From Sneathiella litorea (lineage in GTDB: Bacteria; Pseudomonadota; Alphaproteobacteria; Sneathiellales; Sneathiellaceae): DNA of 64,000 nucleotides. The notes beneath the pieces were generated by a model. That model searched no databases and was not told the origin of the DNA. It was given only the letters and a program-made list of their open reading frames with translations. Both the position numbers and the translations under genes were made by a program. Within the stretch, counting starts at the first letter, position 1. Every line of letters starts with the position of its first letter. This document shows positions 44,464-53,067 of this stretch, piece by piece. The stretch is taken from positions 558,001 through 622,000 of the forward strand of contig NZ_WTUW01000009.1 of assembly GCF_009882915.1 (NCBI RefSeq), written 5' to 3'.

Positions 44464-45444
44464 TTATTTCATTTCCGGTGGGATAAGGCGTTCTGGCACT
44501 TCGAGACCACGGGAGCGATAGAACTTTACCGCACCGCTATGAAGTGGGATTGTAATCAGGTTCAAGGAATCCTGCATAACATCTAGCTTGCCAAACGACG
44601 GGAATGCCGCCACTTGAGGACCCGGATTATCGACTACCCCTTCCAGAATGGCGATCACCTGCTCATCCGTTAAGCTATCGGCGAGTGCGAACTGGCCAAT
44701 TACCTGAACAGGCGAAGTAAAGGCGGGAAAGCCTTCAACTTCATTGTCTTTATACTTCTGGAAGTTGATGAACGGGAATTTCTCTTTTACCTTTCCCACT
44801 TCATCATCGGTAAAGCCAAGCAACTTAATCGGTGTAAACGCCATCAATTCAAGCGTTGTTCCGTCCAGAACAGCCGTACCGCCCGCCTTCACATAGCCGT
44901 TGGAGCGGTTGTCCTTCACTGCCGCGACGGCATCCGCCAGACTGGCGCGATACAGTTCCGGCTTTACATCGACCGCTTCCAGCATCTGGATGGCGAGTTG
45001 TTCGGTCGCGGAACCACGCTGGCCGGGGGTGAATTCCTTACCTGCCAGCTCGGAGATTGACGTTATTCCGGAATCCTCCCGAACCACCCAGGCCTGCAAA
45101 GCCGGGGCATGCACCCAAAGGCCGCGCAGAGTGGGCATGGCATTGCCTTCGAATTTACCAATGCCTTTATAGGCCTGGTAGATTGTGGCGTAGGTGCCAA
45201 GTCCCATATTGATTTGGCCCTGACCGATACGCTTCAGATTATCAACGGCCCCACCTGTCGAAATGACGGTAATATCTACTGTATCACCTGATTTTTCATT
45301 TATGGCTTTTGCAGCTGAAGCCGCATATGTGTAATGCACTGATTTAAGCGCTGTTGTCCCAAACGCTATCCGGTCGGCGGCATTTGCCCCGCCTGCAAGC
45401 ATGAATACGGCGCAAGCGGCCGCGATACTGTTACGAATTATCAT
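44464..45444 (-). CDS. TAXI family TRAP transporter solute-binding protein
   Basis: Periplasmic protein of 326 residues from the ATG at 45444-45442; GGGAGG lies just upstream, whereas the longer frame to 45462 has no such site. Signal peptide MIIRNSIAAACAVFMLAGGANA is followed by ALKSVHYTYAASAAKAINEKSG and DITVISTGGAVDNLKRIGQGQINMGLG, typical of TAXI proteins that bind carboxylates. FTPGQRGSATEQLAIQMLEA and RSNGYVKAGGTAVLDGTTLEL are further family blocks. It feeds the fused TRAP permease encoded next. Confidence 0.9.
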   Translation of the reverse strand: MIIRNSIAAACAVFMLAGGANAADRIAFGTTALKSVHYTYAASAAKAINEKSGDTVDITVISTGGAVDNLKRIGQGQINMGLGTYATIYQAYKGIGKFEGNAMPTLRGLWVHAPALQAWVVREDSGITSISELAGKEFTPGQRGSATEQLAIQMLEAVDVKPELYRASLADAVAAVKDNRSNGYVKAGGTAVLDGTTLELMAFTPIKLLGFTDDEVGKVKEKFPFINFQKYKDNEVEGFPAFTSPVQVIGQFALADSLTDEQVIAILEGVVDNPGPQVAAFPSFGKLDVMQDSLNLITIPLHSGAVKFYRSRGLEVPERLIPPEMK

Positions 45445-45519
45445 TTTAGTTACCTCCCTCAAAAATCGTCAAGAATCGCTGCCGAACACCTCCAAGTAAC
45501 GGCAACGATATGGCACCCT

Positions 45520-47133
45520 CTAGGGTGAAACGCCCGCCTTCCTTTTTGGGCCAAGATTGGCTCTGAGCCGACTTTCTGCGAGTGCGATATACTCACAAAG
45601 GATTGGACGGGTTTCGCTTGGATCGATTATCTCTTCAACCGCAAACGCTTCTGCTGTTCGGAACGGTGAGGCATAGGCCCTGAGTTCCGCTTCAAGTTCT
45701 TTTTCACGCGCCTTCGGATCGTCGGAATTCGCTATATCCCGACGGAATGCGGCAGCAACCCCGCCTTCCACCGGCAGGGAACCCCACTCCCCACTAGGCC
45801 AACTTAGTTTCAAATCGATATCATTCTTATTGCAGGTCGCCATTCCAGCCATCCCATAGCATTTACGGATAACCAGCGTGAGGGTCGGAACAGTGAGCTG
45901 GCCCGCCACATAGACGGCGCGCATTCCTTCGCGCAATGTCGCCTCTTGCTCCGCCTTCAACCCGACCATGAACCCCGGCACATCGACAAGGAACACCAGC
46001 GGAATATGAAAAGTGTCGCAAAGTTCCATAAAGCGGATCTGCTTATGGGCAGAAGAGGCATCCATGGCCCCCGAATAGAATTTCGGGTTGTTCGCAACGA
46101 TACCAACCACGCGACCGTCAAGCCGCGCAAGAGTGGTTATGACCGACTTGCCGTTTGTCGGCTGAATCTCGAAGCTCGAGTCTTTATCCACAACCAATTC
46201 GATCAGATCATGCATGCTGTAGGGCTGTGTGCGCTTTTCTGGCACGATATCGCGGAGCGCCGTCTCGCATCGATCCACCGGATCATCGCAGGGGATGACC
46301 GGCGGCAATTCCCAAACATTCTGCGGCATATAACTAAGGAATCGACGGATCTGATCGAGCGCCTCTTCCTCAGTATCTGCCGCATTATGGATCGTTCCTG
46401 CCTTGTCGACCGCAGTCGCAGCCCCGCCAAGTTCTTCCTTATCTATGTCGCGCCCCAGCGATCTTTTCACAACCGGTGGCCCGGCTGCAAAAATCTGGCT
46501 CGTGCCCCGAACCATAACCGAAAAGTGCGACAGAATTGCGCGTCCCGCTGGCCCCCCGGCAGCAGTTCCCAACACAGCGGAGACGACAGGCACTTCACCC
46601 AACAGCTGAACCGAGCGTTCAAATCCATGCACACCCGGAAACGCGACATAACCGCGTCGCTTGGCTGAAGTTACCGTTCCTCCGGCCCCGTCAATGAGGT
46701 TGACCAGAGGAATTTTATAATAATGGGCCAGGTCTTCAATAAACCCGCCCTGCCCGCCTTTGCGGCGTGCGGCCCCAAAAGTCGTGCCACCGCGAACAGT
46801 GAAATCCTCACCGCCGATAGCAACAGTGCGCCCATTTATCCGGGCCATTCCCGCAACATAGGGTGCGGGTGTGACCTTAACCAGTTTATTGTTTTCATCA
46901 TACTCGCCGGAACCGCCAAGCGTACCGACTTCGCGAAAACTCTCGCTGTCCGTTAACTCCTTGAAGCGCTCTCGAACCGTCAATCGACCATTCGAATGCT
47001 GACGTTCAACGGCTTCCTTTCCGCCCATTTCCAGGGCAGAAACCCGACGGAAGTACAACTCTTCATTAATCGGCGTCTCTGCAGACTTTTTACTATCTTC
47101 GTCACTTTCCGATTTTAGCTCTCGATCGTGCAT
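45520..47133 (-). CDS. Acyl-CoA carboxylase carboxyltransferase subunit (first of two)
   Basis: PccB-type carboxyltransferase of 537 residues with both crotonase-like halves. QHSNGRLTVRERFKEL opens the protein; GTAAGGPAGRAILSHFSVMVRGTSQIFAAGPPVV lies in the N-half, and GIVANNPKFYSGAMDASSAHKQIRFMELCDTFHIPLVFLVDVPGFMVG with VIRKCYGMAGMATCN in the C-half, the carboxybiotin and acyl-CoA binding regions. It ends with a Lys/Arg-rich tail. The start overlaps the BCCP gene by 19 bp. It is a distant paralogue of the subunit at 47360; which acyl-CoA is used cannot be told. Confidence 0.9.
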   Translation of the reverse strand: MHDRELKSESDEDSKKSAETPINEELYFRRVSALEMGGKEAVERQHSNGRLTVRERFKELTDSESFREVGTLGGSGEYDENNKLVKVTPAPYVAGMARINGRTVAIGGEDFTVRGGTTFGAARRKGGQGGFIEDLAHYYKIPLVNLIDGAGGTVTSAKRRGYVAFPGVHGFERSVQLLGEVPVVSAVLGTAAGGPAGRAILSHFSVMVRGTSQIFAAGPPVVKRSLGRDIDKEELGGAATAVDKAGTIHNAADTEEEALDQIRRFLSYMPQNVWELPPVIPCDDPVDRCETALRDIVPEKRTQPYSMHDLIELVVDKDSSFEIQPTNGKSVITTLARLDGRVVGIVANNPKFYSGAMDASSAHKQIRFMELCDTFHIPLVFLVDVPGFMVGLKAEQEATLREGMRAVYVAGQLTVPTLTLVIRKCYGMAGMATCNKNDIDLKLSWPSGEWGSLPVEGGVAAAFRRDIANSDDPKAREKELEAELRAYASPFRTAEAFAVEEIIDPSETRPILCEYIALAESRLRANLGPKRKAGVSP

Positions 47134-47336
47134 AACACCTGATCCTCATCAATTGAATCCTCGGGCTGCACCATGAATTCGGCCAATTTGCCATCAACCG
47201 GCGCTTCAACCGGGATTTCCATCTTCATGGATTCCAGGATCATGATAGTATCGCCAGCCTTGACGGCATCCCCCACATTCATTTCCACTTTCCAGACTGA
47301 ACCAATTACTTCGGACGTAACATTTGTTATTGTCAT
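47115..47336 (-). CDS. Biotin carboxyl carrier protein (stand-alone biotinyl domain)
   Basis: Small protein of 73 residues consisting only of a biotinyl domain. The biotinylation motif is LESMKMEIPV with Lys38. VWKVEMNVGDAVKAGDTI precedes it and the mirrored half EFMVQPEDSIDEDQVL follows, as in the hammerhead fold. It shuttles carboxyl groups between the biotin carboxylase at 40900 and the carboxyltransferases on either side of it. Lack of the Ala/Pro-rich N-terminal arm distinguishes it from AccB. Confidence 0.93.
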   Translation of the reverse strand: MTITNVTSEVIGSVWKVEMNVGDAVKAGDTIMILESMKMEIPVEAPVDGKLAEFMVQPEDSIDEDQVLCTIES

Positions 47337-47359
47337 TTACGCGTCTCCAAATACGGCGT

Positions 47360-48919
47360 TTAAAAAGTTGTCGGCCAATTGGCCAGTTTGTGCTGGCTGA
47401 TGCCACCACTGCGTCGCAAATGCTGAATTTTAAGCTCCTCGATGAGATATTTGCGGGTATCCTGCGGTGCGATGACACTCTGCGCCGCAAAAATCTGTGC
47501 GAGCCCCAGATAAGTGCTGTTGCGTTCCATATCCTCGCGGATAGCCTGCTTTTCCGTATCGCTGGCGCCCTTCCCCCAAGTAACGACATCCGTTGCGTAT
47601 TGTGGGTCCATAAAGCTGACTTCCGCGGTCGGCCAGACAGCAACGGAATCCGAGTTCCGGCCTCCCCCCATATTCAGGTACGCCTGACCATAACTTTTGC
47701 GCATGATGACGGAAAGTTTCGGCACTGTGCACATCTGCAATGCCGTCATGAAGTTCATGATCTTACCGGGCGCTTTCTTCTTTTCTCCTTCAATGCCAAT
47801 GACAAAGCCAGGTGTATCGACCAGCATGACAATCGGGATATTGAAACTGTCGCACATCACGAGGAAACGGGTCACCTTCTCACATCCGGCAACATCCAGC
47901 GCACCGGCCTTGGCCATCGGGTTATTCGCAATCACGCCCACAACGCCACCATCAAGCCGGGCAAGCCCTGTTACGGCTGTTCGGCCGAACCGTGGCTTGA
48001 ACTCAAAAAAGCTCTCCTGATCGACAATGCAATTGATGATTTTACGGACGTCATAGCCACGCTTGCGGCTGTCCGGCATGATTTGCGGAATATTCGCAGC
48101 GGCGTCATCGCTGCCAGCAGGCACCTCGGCAACCGGTGGCGTTTCGCCATTATGGGACGGCATATAGGAAAGGAACTTGCGTATTTCGGCAAGCGCCTCC
48201 TCATCTGTGTCGACCACGCGATCAACCAGACCTGTTTCTTCACTATGCAGCTTCCAGCCCCCAAGATTCTCCGGTTCAACTTTCTGACCAATCGCAAGAG
48301 AGGCCAGCGCCGGGCTCGCCACTGCCAGAACAGCGCCTTTGCGCATCACCGTGAAATCAGCCAGGCAGGAATACCACGCGGAAGAGCCAAAACACTGCCC
48401 CAGAACCGCGGAAACCCATGGCGTTTCCCGTCCGCGCACATATTGATGCGGATCATTGCCAAGCATGGTGCCCATGCCTTCCGATCCCATATTGTCCGGC
48501 ATCCGCGCACCTGATGACTCGCCGAGGAATATCAGTGGAAATCCGCGATCCGTGGCCGTCCGCTTCACATGACCAATCTTCTTCATATTGGTCGTACTGG
48601 ACGACGCGCCTTTAACGGTGAAGTCGTTTGACACCACGCCAACCATTCGGTCATTCACAAGACCGAAACCCGTCACCTTCCCATCCGCCGGTGTTCTTTC
48701 CCGGTCTTCGTCAAAGACAGTGGATACACCAAGCAACCCATTTTCCGAAAAGGTGCCTGGATCAAGCAACCCATCGATACGGCTGCGCGCATTCATAATA
48801 CCTGCGGCTGTTCGGCGGGCGATCTTGTCCTTACCCCCCATTTGCCGGGCATTCTCTTCAAGTTCACGAAGTTGAACCAGCCGTTCATCAAGGGTTTCAG
48901 GTACTTTTACGTCACTCAT
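47360..48919 (-). CDS. Acyl-CoA carboxylase carboxyltransferase subunit (second of two)
   Basis: PccB-type protein of 519 residues: NARSRIDGLLDPGTFSENGLLG, SSGARMPDNMGSEGMGTML, the C-half GVIANNPMAKAGALDVAGCEKVTRFLVMCDSFNIPIVMLVDTPGFVIG and VIMRKSYGQAYLNMGGG. It has the same two-domain layout as the protein at 45520 but differs throughout, including PMAKAGALDVAG against PKFYSGAMDASS at the equivalent loop. Two such subunits around one BCCP suggest a hetero-oligomeric carboxyltransferase or two specificities. The start overlaps the CoA-transferase stop as ATGA. Confidence 0.9.
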   Translation of the reverse strand: MSDVKVPETLDERLVQLRELEENARQMGGKDKIARRTAAGIMNARSRIDGLLDPGTFSENGLLGVSTVFDEDRERTPADGKVTGFGLVNDRMVGVVSNDFTVKGASSSTTNMKKIGHVKRTATDRGFPLIFLGESSGARMPDNMGSEGMGTMLGNDPHQYVRGRETPWVSAVLGQCFGSSAWYSCLADFTVMRKGAVLAVASPALASLAIGQKVEPENLGGWKLHSEETGLVDRVVDTDEEALAEIRKFLSYMPSHNGETPPVAEVPAGSDDAAANIPQIMPDSRKRGYDVRKIINCIVDQESFFEFKPRFGRTAVTGLARLDGGVVGVIANNPMAKAGALDVAGCEKVTRFLVMCDSFNIPIVMLVDTPGFVIGIEGEKKKAPGKIMNFMTALQMCTVPKLSVIMRKSYGQAYLNMGGGRNSDSVAVWPTAEVSFMDPQYATDVVTWGKGASDTEKQAIREDMERNSTYLGLAQIFAAQSVIAPQDTRKYLIEELKIQHLRRSGGISQHKLANWPTTF

Positions 48920-50193
48920 TTTGCTGCTCCGACAGGTTTTTTGTTTTTAGTTTCGGTCGGGGCCTGTTCCGGTCCCTTGATAATTGAATTGCCTGCAAGC
49001 CGGCTGATTTCATCTCCGCTAAGGCCGAGGTCCTCACTAAGCACCTCGAAGGTATCCTCCCCGCACTGCGCACCGGTCCGCCATATCTCGCCCGGTGATC
49101 CGGAAAGCTTTGGTACAATACCGGCCAGCGTGACATCTCCAAGGGCTGGATCCTCAACCTTCACCAGCATGTCGCGATCCTCAAAATGTGGATCATTAAA
49201 GATGTCTTCCATTGTGTAGATCCGCGCGGCGGGAACATTGGCCGAAAGCAAGTCACGTTCGATTTCCTCTACCGATCTCGATCGCGTCCAATCGGTGATG
49301 AGGGCATCGCAGTCATCCTCATTTTCTGCGCGGGCCACCGCCGTCGCAAAACGCGGATTCTCTCCCAATTCCGGCTTTCCGATAACGCCAGCCAGCCGCC
49401 TAAAAACCGGGTCCGATGCCGCGGCAATAACTACGAAGCGTTTGTCAGCCGTTGGATAAATCGAATTTGGTGTATTTCCGGGCAAGCGAGAACCCGCGCG
49501 CTGTGCGACAAGGCCGAGCTGTTGAAAGGCCGGAACATGAGGCTCCATAAAACTAAAAGCGGATTCATAAAGTGCGGAATCAATAACCTGCCCAACGCCA
49601 GTTCGGCTGCGCTCCACGACGGCCATCATCGCACCGAACGCGCCATAAAGACCGGTAATATAATCCGTTAGAGAAGTGGCAACTCTGGGTGGCGGCCGAT
49701 CCGGATCACCAGTTATTTCCCGCAGGCCACTCACCGCCTCCCCGACAACCCCGTATCCACTCCGACTGCTATAGGGGCCGCTTTGCCCAAAACCACTGAT
49801 GCGAACGAGGATCAGGCCTGGATTCTCCCTTGATAATTCTTCATATCCCAAGCCCCAACGCTCCAGCGTGCCGGGCCTGAAATTCTCAATAACAATATCC
49901 GCGCCGAGACAGAGCTGATGCACAAGTTGGCGCCCCTCTTCTTCACGCATATTAATAGAGACAAGCCGCTTGTTCCGAAATATCGACGCGCCATAAAGTG
50001 AATGACCATTGCGCCGCGTTCCCATGGACCGGACTGCATCACCTTCCGGCTGCTCGACTTTAATGACATCCGCCCCGAAATCCGCCATCAGACGGGCGCA
50101 AAATGGCCCCGCAACCGTCGATCCGAGTTCAATGACACGCAACCCTGTTAAAGGCCCGGCCCTATCACCTCTACTTTTGTTCTTAGTTGTCAT
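48916..50193 (-). CDS. Class III CoA-transferase (CaiB/BaiF family)
   Basis: Protein of about 425 residues. PLTGLRVIELGSTVAGPFCARLMADFGADVIKVEQPEGDAVR is the family N-terminus, and the catalytic Asp is expected in ISGFGQSGPYSSRSGYGVVGEAVSG and YITGLYGAFGAMMAVVERSRTGVGQ regions. FNDPHFEDRDMLVKVEDP is a standard C-terminal block. It transfers CoA to a carboxylic acid. As the first enzyme gene after the regulator it would activate the imported acid for the carboxylase. I prefer the ATG at 50193 because the frame start at 50223 lies within the gntR gene and lacks a ribosome site; neither site is strong. Confidence 0.88.
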   Translation of the reverse strand: MTTKNKSRGDRAGPLTGLRVIELGSTVAGPFCARLMADFGADVIKVEQPEGDAVRSMGTRRNGHSLYGASIFRNKRLVSINMREEEGRQLVHQLCLGADIVIENFRPGTLERWGLGYEELSRENPGLILVRISGFGQSGPYSSRSGYGVVGEAVSGLREITGDPDRPPPRVATSLTDYITGLYGAFGAMMAVVERSRTGVGQVIDSALYESAFSFMEPHVPAFQQLGLVAQRAGSRLPGNTPNSIYPTADKRFVVIAAASDPVFRRLAGVIGKPELGENPRFATAVARAENEDDCDALITDWTRSRSVEEIERDLLSANVPAARIYTMEDIFNDPHFEDRDMLVKVEDPALGDVTLAGIVPKLSGSPGEIWRTGAQCGEDTFEVLSEDLGLSGDEISRLAGNSIIKGPEQAPTETKNKKPVGAAK

Positions 50194-50206
50194 TTTCGGC
50201 CCATAA

Positions 50207-50905
50207 TCAGAGGAGAAAATCATTGTATTTAAGAAACCACTGGCGGGCGCTGCGAATATTATCGCGCTTCAGAACCTCCGCCTGCTCCGCATCTCCCGCC
50301 TTCATGGCCTGCAGGATTCCCTGATGTTGCCGGAACCCTTCACTGGCACGTCCAGGCACAAGCATCAAACGACGCGTCATGCTCAAAACCCGGTCGTAAA
50401 TATCATCCAGAAGCCCGCGCAAGGTGTCGCTGCCTGCCGCCTCTATGCAGGTTTGGCGGAATACTGCGATCGCCGCCATATAGGCGTTGAAATCATTTTC
50501 TGCGACGGCTTTTTCCAGATCATCCCCGAACAGTTCAATTAGGTCGTCCCAATATTCCGGCTCGGTATTCTGAGTTGCCAGCCGAACCATCAGCCCTTCA
50601 AGCACCTCACGAACGTCAAATAATTCAAGGAAGCTGTCCGCCTCAAGACGCATGACCACCGCGCCCTTGTTCGGAATACGTTCAATTAGCCCCCGCTCTT
50701 CCAATATCCCGAAGGCATCCCGAACCCGGGATCGCGACACACCAAATTCTTCAGCCAGTTCATTTTCTCGAATGCGCGATCCGGGAGGCATTTGGTTGGT
50801 CACAATACGCCGACGCAACTCATCAACCAGCTTGTCCGTATTGGAGCCGGAAGACCTAGGATTAGAAGAAACTGGTGTCAGTTTGGTGACATTTCTTTTT
50901 GTCAT
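50207..50905 (-). CDS. GntR family transcriptional regulator (FCD type)
   Basis: Regulator of 232 residues. The winged HTH is at about 24-90 (DELRRRIVTNQMPPGSRIRENELAEEFGVSRSRVRDAFGILEERGLIERIPNKGAVV). The FCD domain follows (about 95-225), but most metal-ligand positions are changed: VFRQTC where Asp-x-x-Phe-His is usual and KRDNIRS at the last His; only the His in GFRQHQGIL remains. It may therefore sense its ligand without a metal. It is first in the carboxylase operon and probably autoregulates through the palindrome at 50965-50982. Confidence 0.88.
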   Translation of the reverse strand: MTKRNVTKLTPVSSNPRSSGSNTDKLVDELRRRIVTNQMPPGSRIRENELAEEFGVSRSRVRDAFGILEERGLIERIPNKGAVVMRLEADSFLELFDVREVLEGLMVRLATQNTEPEYWDDLIELFGDDLEKAVAENDFNAYMAAIAVFRQTCIEAAGSDTLRGLLDDIYDRVLSMTRRLMLVPGRASEGFRQHQGILQAMKAGDAEQAEVLKRDNIRSARQWFLKYNDFLL

Positions 50906-51365
50906 GAATATTTGAATTTTCGCTGATTATGTTCCCTGTTGATCAAACGGTATGCATTGCTGATAATATTGTCAACAATATTTTTTGCAATTTTGTCGCC
51001 AGATATTTTGCTTCTAAATATCTAAACAATTACATCTTTAGATTGTTAAATTGAAATGGGGCGACAGTTTGAAATATTGCTATAGGTTTGATATTATTTA
51101 TTGTTTTTAAACAATAATTTATTATAATAACAATAAATTTCTACCACAGAATTATTGGGTGAGGAAAACCGCATACACTCCTTAAAAGTGTATTCAATGC
51201 AGGCCAGAATAGCCTCCTGACTAACTTGAACAGGTTTATACTATGGCACTTATTACGTCTGACAAGCACTCATGGCCAATCATTCGTCGGGGCCATGGGA
51301 TGGCCACCCGAACGACTTGAGACCTTGCTTTACCTCATCTTGTGGCTTATGGCCGCCGGAAGGCT
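50906..51365. promoter_or_regulatory. Intergenic control region upstream of the gntR-carboxylase operon
   Basis: A 460-bp A/T-rich gap between the 5' end of gntR and the 3' end of the ABC ATPase gene (both minus). It contains three dyad elements: AATATTGT-CA-ACAATATT (50965-50982), ATTGTTT-TT-AAACAAT (51100-51115) and ATACACT-N7-AGTGTAT (51173-51193). Open frames here are short and lack ribosome sites, so I see no gene. No clear terminator for the ABC gene was found. Confidence 0.5.
50965..50982. promoter_or_regulatory. Palindrome with TTGT-CA-ACAA core, candidate GntR operator
   Basis: AATATTGT and ACAATATT are perfect 8-bp complements around CA. The TNGT/ACNA arms are of the kind bound by FCD-type GntR proteins. 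It is 60 bp upstream of the gntR start, within reach of its promoter. Confidence 0.5.
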
Positions 51366-52133
51366 TTATTCAACACCGAGCAAGTCATATATTGTGCGGG
51401 TATATTCGCCGAACTTCGGTTCGGTTTTTATCGAAAGTTGGCGAGGCACCTCAAGCTCAATCGGGAAATAGGACGCCATCCGCGCCGGCCCGGACGTTAA
51501 AACGGCACAATGGGTTCCCAGAAACACTGCCTCTTGGATACTATGAGTAACAAACAGCACCGTTTTCCCTGATTTTCGCCAAATTTGGTGAAGTTCTGTA
51601 TTCATTTTTTCACGCGTTAGCGCATCGAGTGCGCCAAACGGCTCATCCATCAAGACGATTTCCGGGTCATGGACAAGGGACCGCGCGATGGCCGCCCGCT
51701 GCTGCATGCCGCCTGACAATTCATAGGGAAATACATTCTCAAACCCTCTCAAACCGACCATCTCAAGAAGATCCTTCGCCCGCTCTCTTGACTCTTTCAT
51801 CGGTAGCCCCAGGATTTCCGCTGGCAAGAGAACATTATCAATGATTTTCCGCCACTTCAGAAGCAATGCCTGCTGAAAAACCATGCCAATATCGCGACTA
51901 CGATCTATCGGGCGCGCCGCATTGCCGATTTCTATCGATCCCCCATCGACCGGGATCAGGTCAGCAATGATCTTCAGGATCGTTGATTTTCCACAGCCGG
52001 ATGGCCCTACCAGAGAAATGAAATCACCTGCATTGATTTGCATACTGACATTGGAAACAGCAATCGTTTCCTTTTCTTTGGTGCGGTAAATTTTCTTGAT
52101 ACCGGAAAGATCTATTATCGTATCCGCAGACAT
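51366..52133 (-). CDS. ABC transporter ATP-binding protein (SsuB/TauB/ThiZ type)
   Basis: ATPase of 255 residues from the ATG at 52133-52131, with GAAGG upstream; the longer frame to 52169 has no site. Walker A GPSGCGKST, signature LSGGMQQRAAIA, Walker B IVLMDEPFGALD and H-loop FVTHSIQEAVFLG are intact. EPFGALDALTREKM is typical of the nitrate/sulfonate/taurine/pyrimidine-precursor family. It is the last gene of the minus-strand operon with the permease at 54564, and works with the binding protein encoded at 56410. Confidence 0.92.
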   Translation of the reverse strand: MSADTIIDLSGIKKIYRTKEKETIAVSNVSMQINAGDFISLVGPSGCGKSTILKIIADLIPVDGGSIEIGNAARPIDRSRDIGMVFQQALLLKWRKIIDNVLLPAEILGLPMKESRERAKDLLEMVGLRGFENVFPYELSGGMQQRAAIARSLVHDPEIVLMDEPFGALDALTREKMNTELHQIWRKSGKTVLFVTHSIQEAVFLGTHCAVLTSGPARMASYFPIELEVPRQLSIKTEPKFGEYTRTIYDLLGVE

Positions 52134-52194
52134 ATTTTCTACCTTCAATTCACAAACAAATAAACCCAAAATGAAGAACGCTTAAATTCATTGA

Positions 52195-53064
52195 TTACCC
52201 TAGCTCCGGCCCGGCGGCTGCGAATGCACGGGACGTATCCCCAATAACCCTGGCAGGCCCACGTATCATTCTGGTAAAACCGCGCTGAGCCTCAAATCCA
52301 CGGACAGAAATTTCCCGCGCAAACTCTTCCTGAGCATCATATGCATCGATGGTGACTGTACCGGACAGGGTCGCAAGCCCCGCATCCAGAAGGTCAAGCG
52401 CAACCCCGACATTTTCCGCAGAAACCGGGCCAATCTGTGTCACCCCTCGTCCTTCACGCCCGAGGAGCGTTCCAGCCTGATTTTCCGCGACGAATGCTGG
52501 CCCACGCGCCATCAGGCTACCGAGGATAGCCGGACGATGCGCCCCAAAAACCGCTGCGTCATATTTCGCAATCCAAGTAAGATCATCGGCGCGAGCCGGC
52601 TGTGCACTTGCGTTCGTATTGATGCTACCCTCTGTTCGACGCCATCGAGTAATACCCAGTTGATCAAAGAATCCCATTTGGGAATAAACTGCCCTGCCGT
52701 CGGGGGTGGCATCCAGTAACGGAGTAATTCCTTTAGATTCAAGCCAGCCGCAGCATTTCTCGACAATTTTTGTGGCCAAACCCTTTCGCTGCCAAGCCTT
52801 GGTGACGAGGACCATACTGACCCAGCCAATACTCTCATCCATGGGCAAGGCAACGCCGGAAGCGATAGGCATACCGGAGGGATCCCGGAAACCAATGCAA
52901 TATCCGCGCGTCATCATCAAGGCCCAATCATCTGCTACTTGCGTCCATCCAGCCTCTTCTGAGAGCGCGAGAACGGCTTCAATATCATCAGATGTCAGAG
53001 TATCAAACGTCAATGTTTCTACATCCGTCATATCAACACCAGATGGCAACTTGCGCCTTCCCAT
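52195..53064 (-). CDS. GNAT family N-acetyltransferase
   Basis: Protein of 289 residues with an N-terminal GNAT domain (about 10-145). The acetyl-CoA loop is KAWQRKGLATKIVEKC (V/I-x-x-x-x-R/Q-x-x-G/A type) and the preceding strand is IGWVSMVLV. The C-terminal half (about 150-285; YDAAVFGAHRPAILGSLM, GREGRGVTQIGPVSAEN) resembles the second domain of two-domain GNATs annotated as YitH-like, but has no named function. The start may be the ATG at 53064, 3 bp after the amidase stop, or that at 53034 (MTDVETLTF). It may modify the amidase substrate or product. Confidence 0.8.
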   Translation of the reverse strand: MGRRKLPSGVDMTDVETLTFDTLTSDDIEAVLALSEEAGWTQVADDWALMMTRGYCIGFRDPSGMPIASGVALPMDESIGWVSMVLVTKAWQRKGLATKIVEKCCGWLESKGITPLLDATPDGRAVYSQMGFFDQLGITRWRRTEGSINTNASAQPARADDLTWIAKYDAAVFGAHRPAILGSLMARGPAFVAENQAGTLLGREGRGVTQIGPVSAENVGVALDLLDAGLATLSGTVTIDAYDAQEEFAREISVRGFEAQRGFTRMIRGPARVIGDTSRAFAAAGPELG

Positions 53065-53067
53065 AAA

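Noticed and set aside
47324-48514. 396-residue plus-strand open frame
   Set aside because: It is opposite the second carboxyltransferase gene, which has complete family motifs; the translation resembles no protein family.
51226-51550. Two plus-strand open frames (81 and 92 residues) near the end of the ABC ATPase gene
   Set aside because: They overlap the 3' end of the ATPase gene on the other strand, have Cys/Trp/Ser-rich translations and no ribosome sites.
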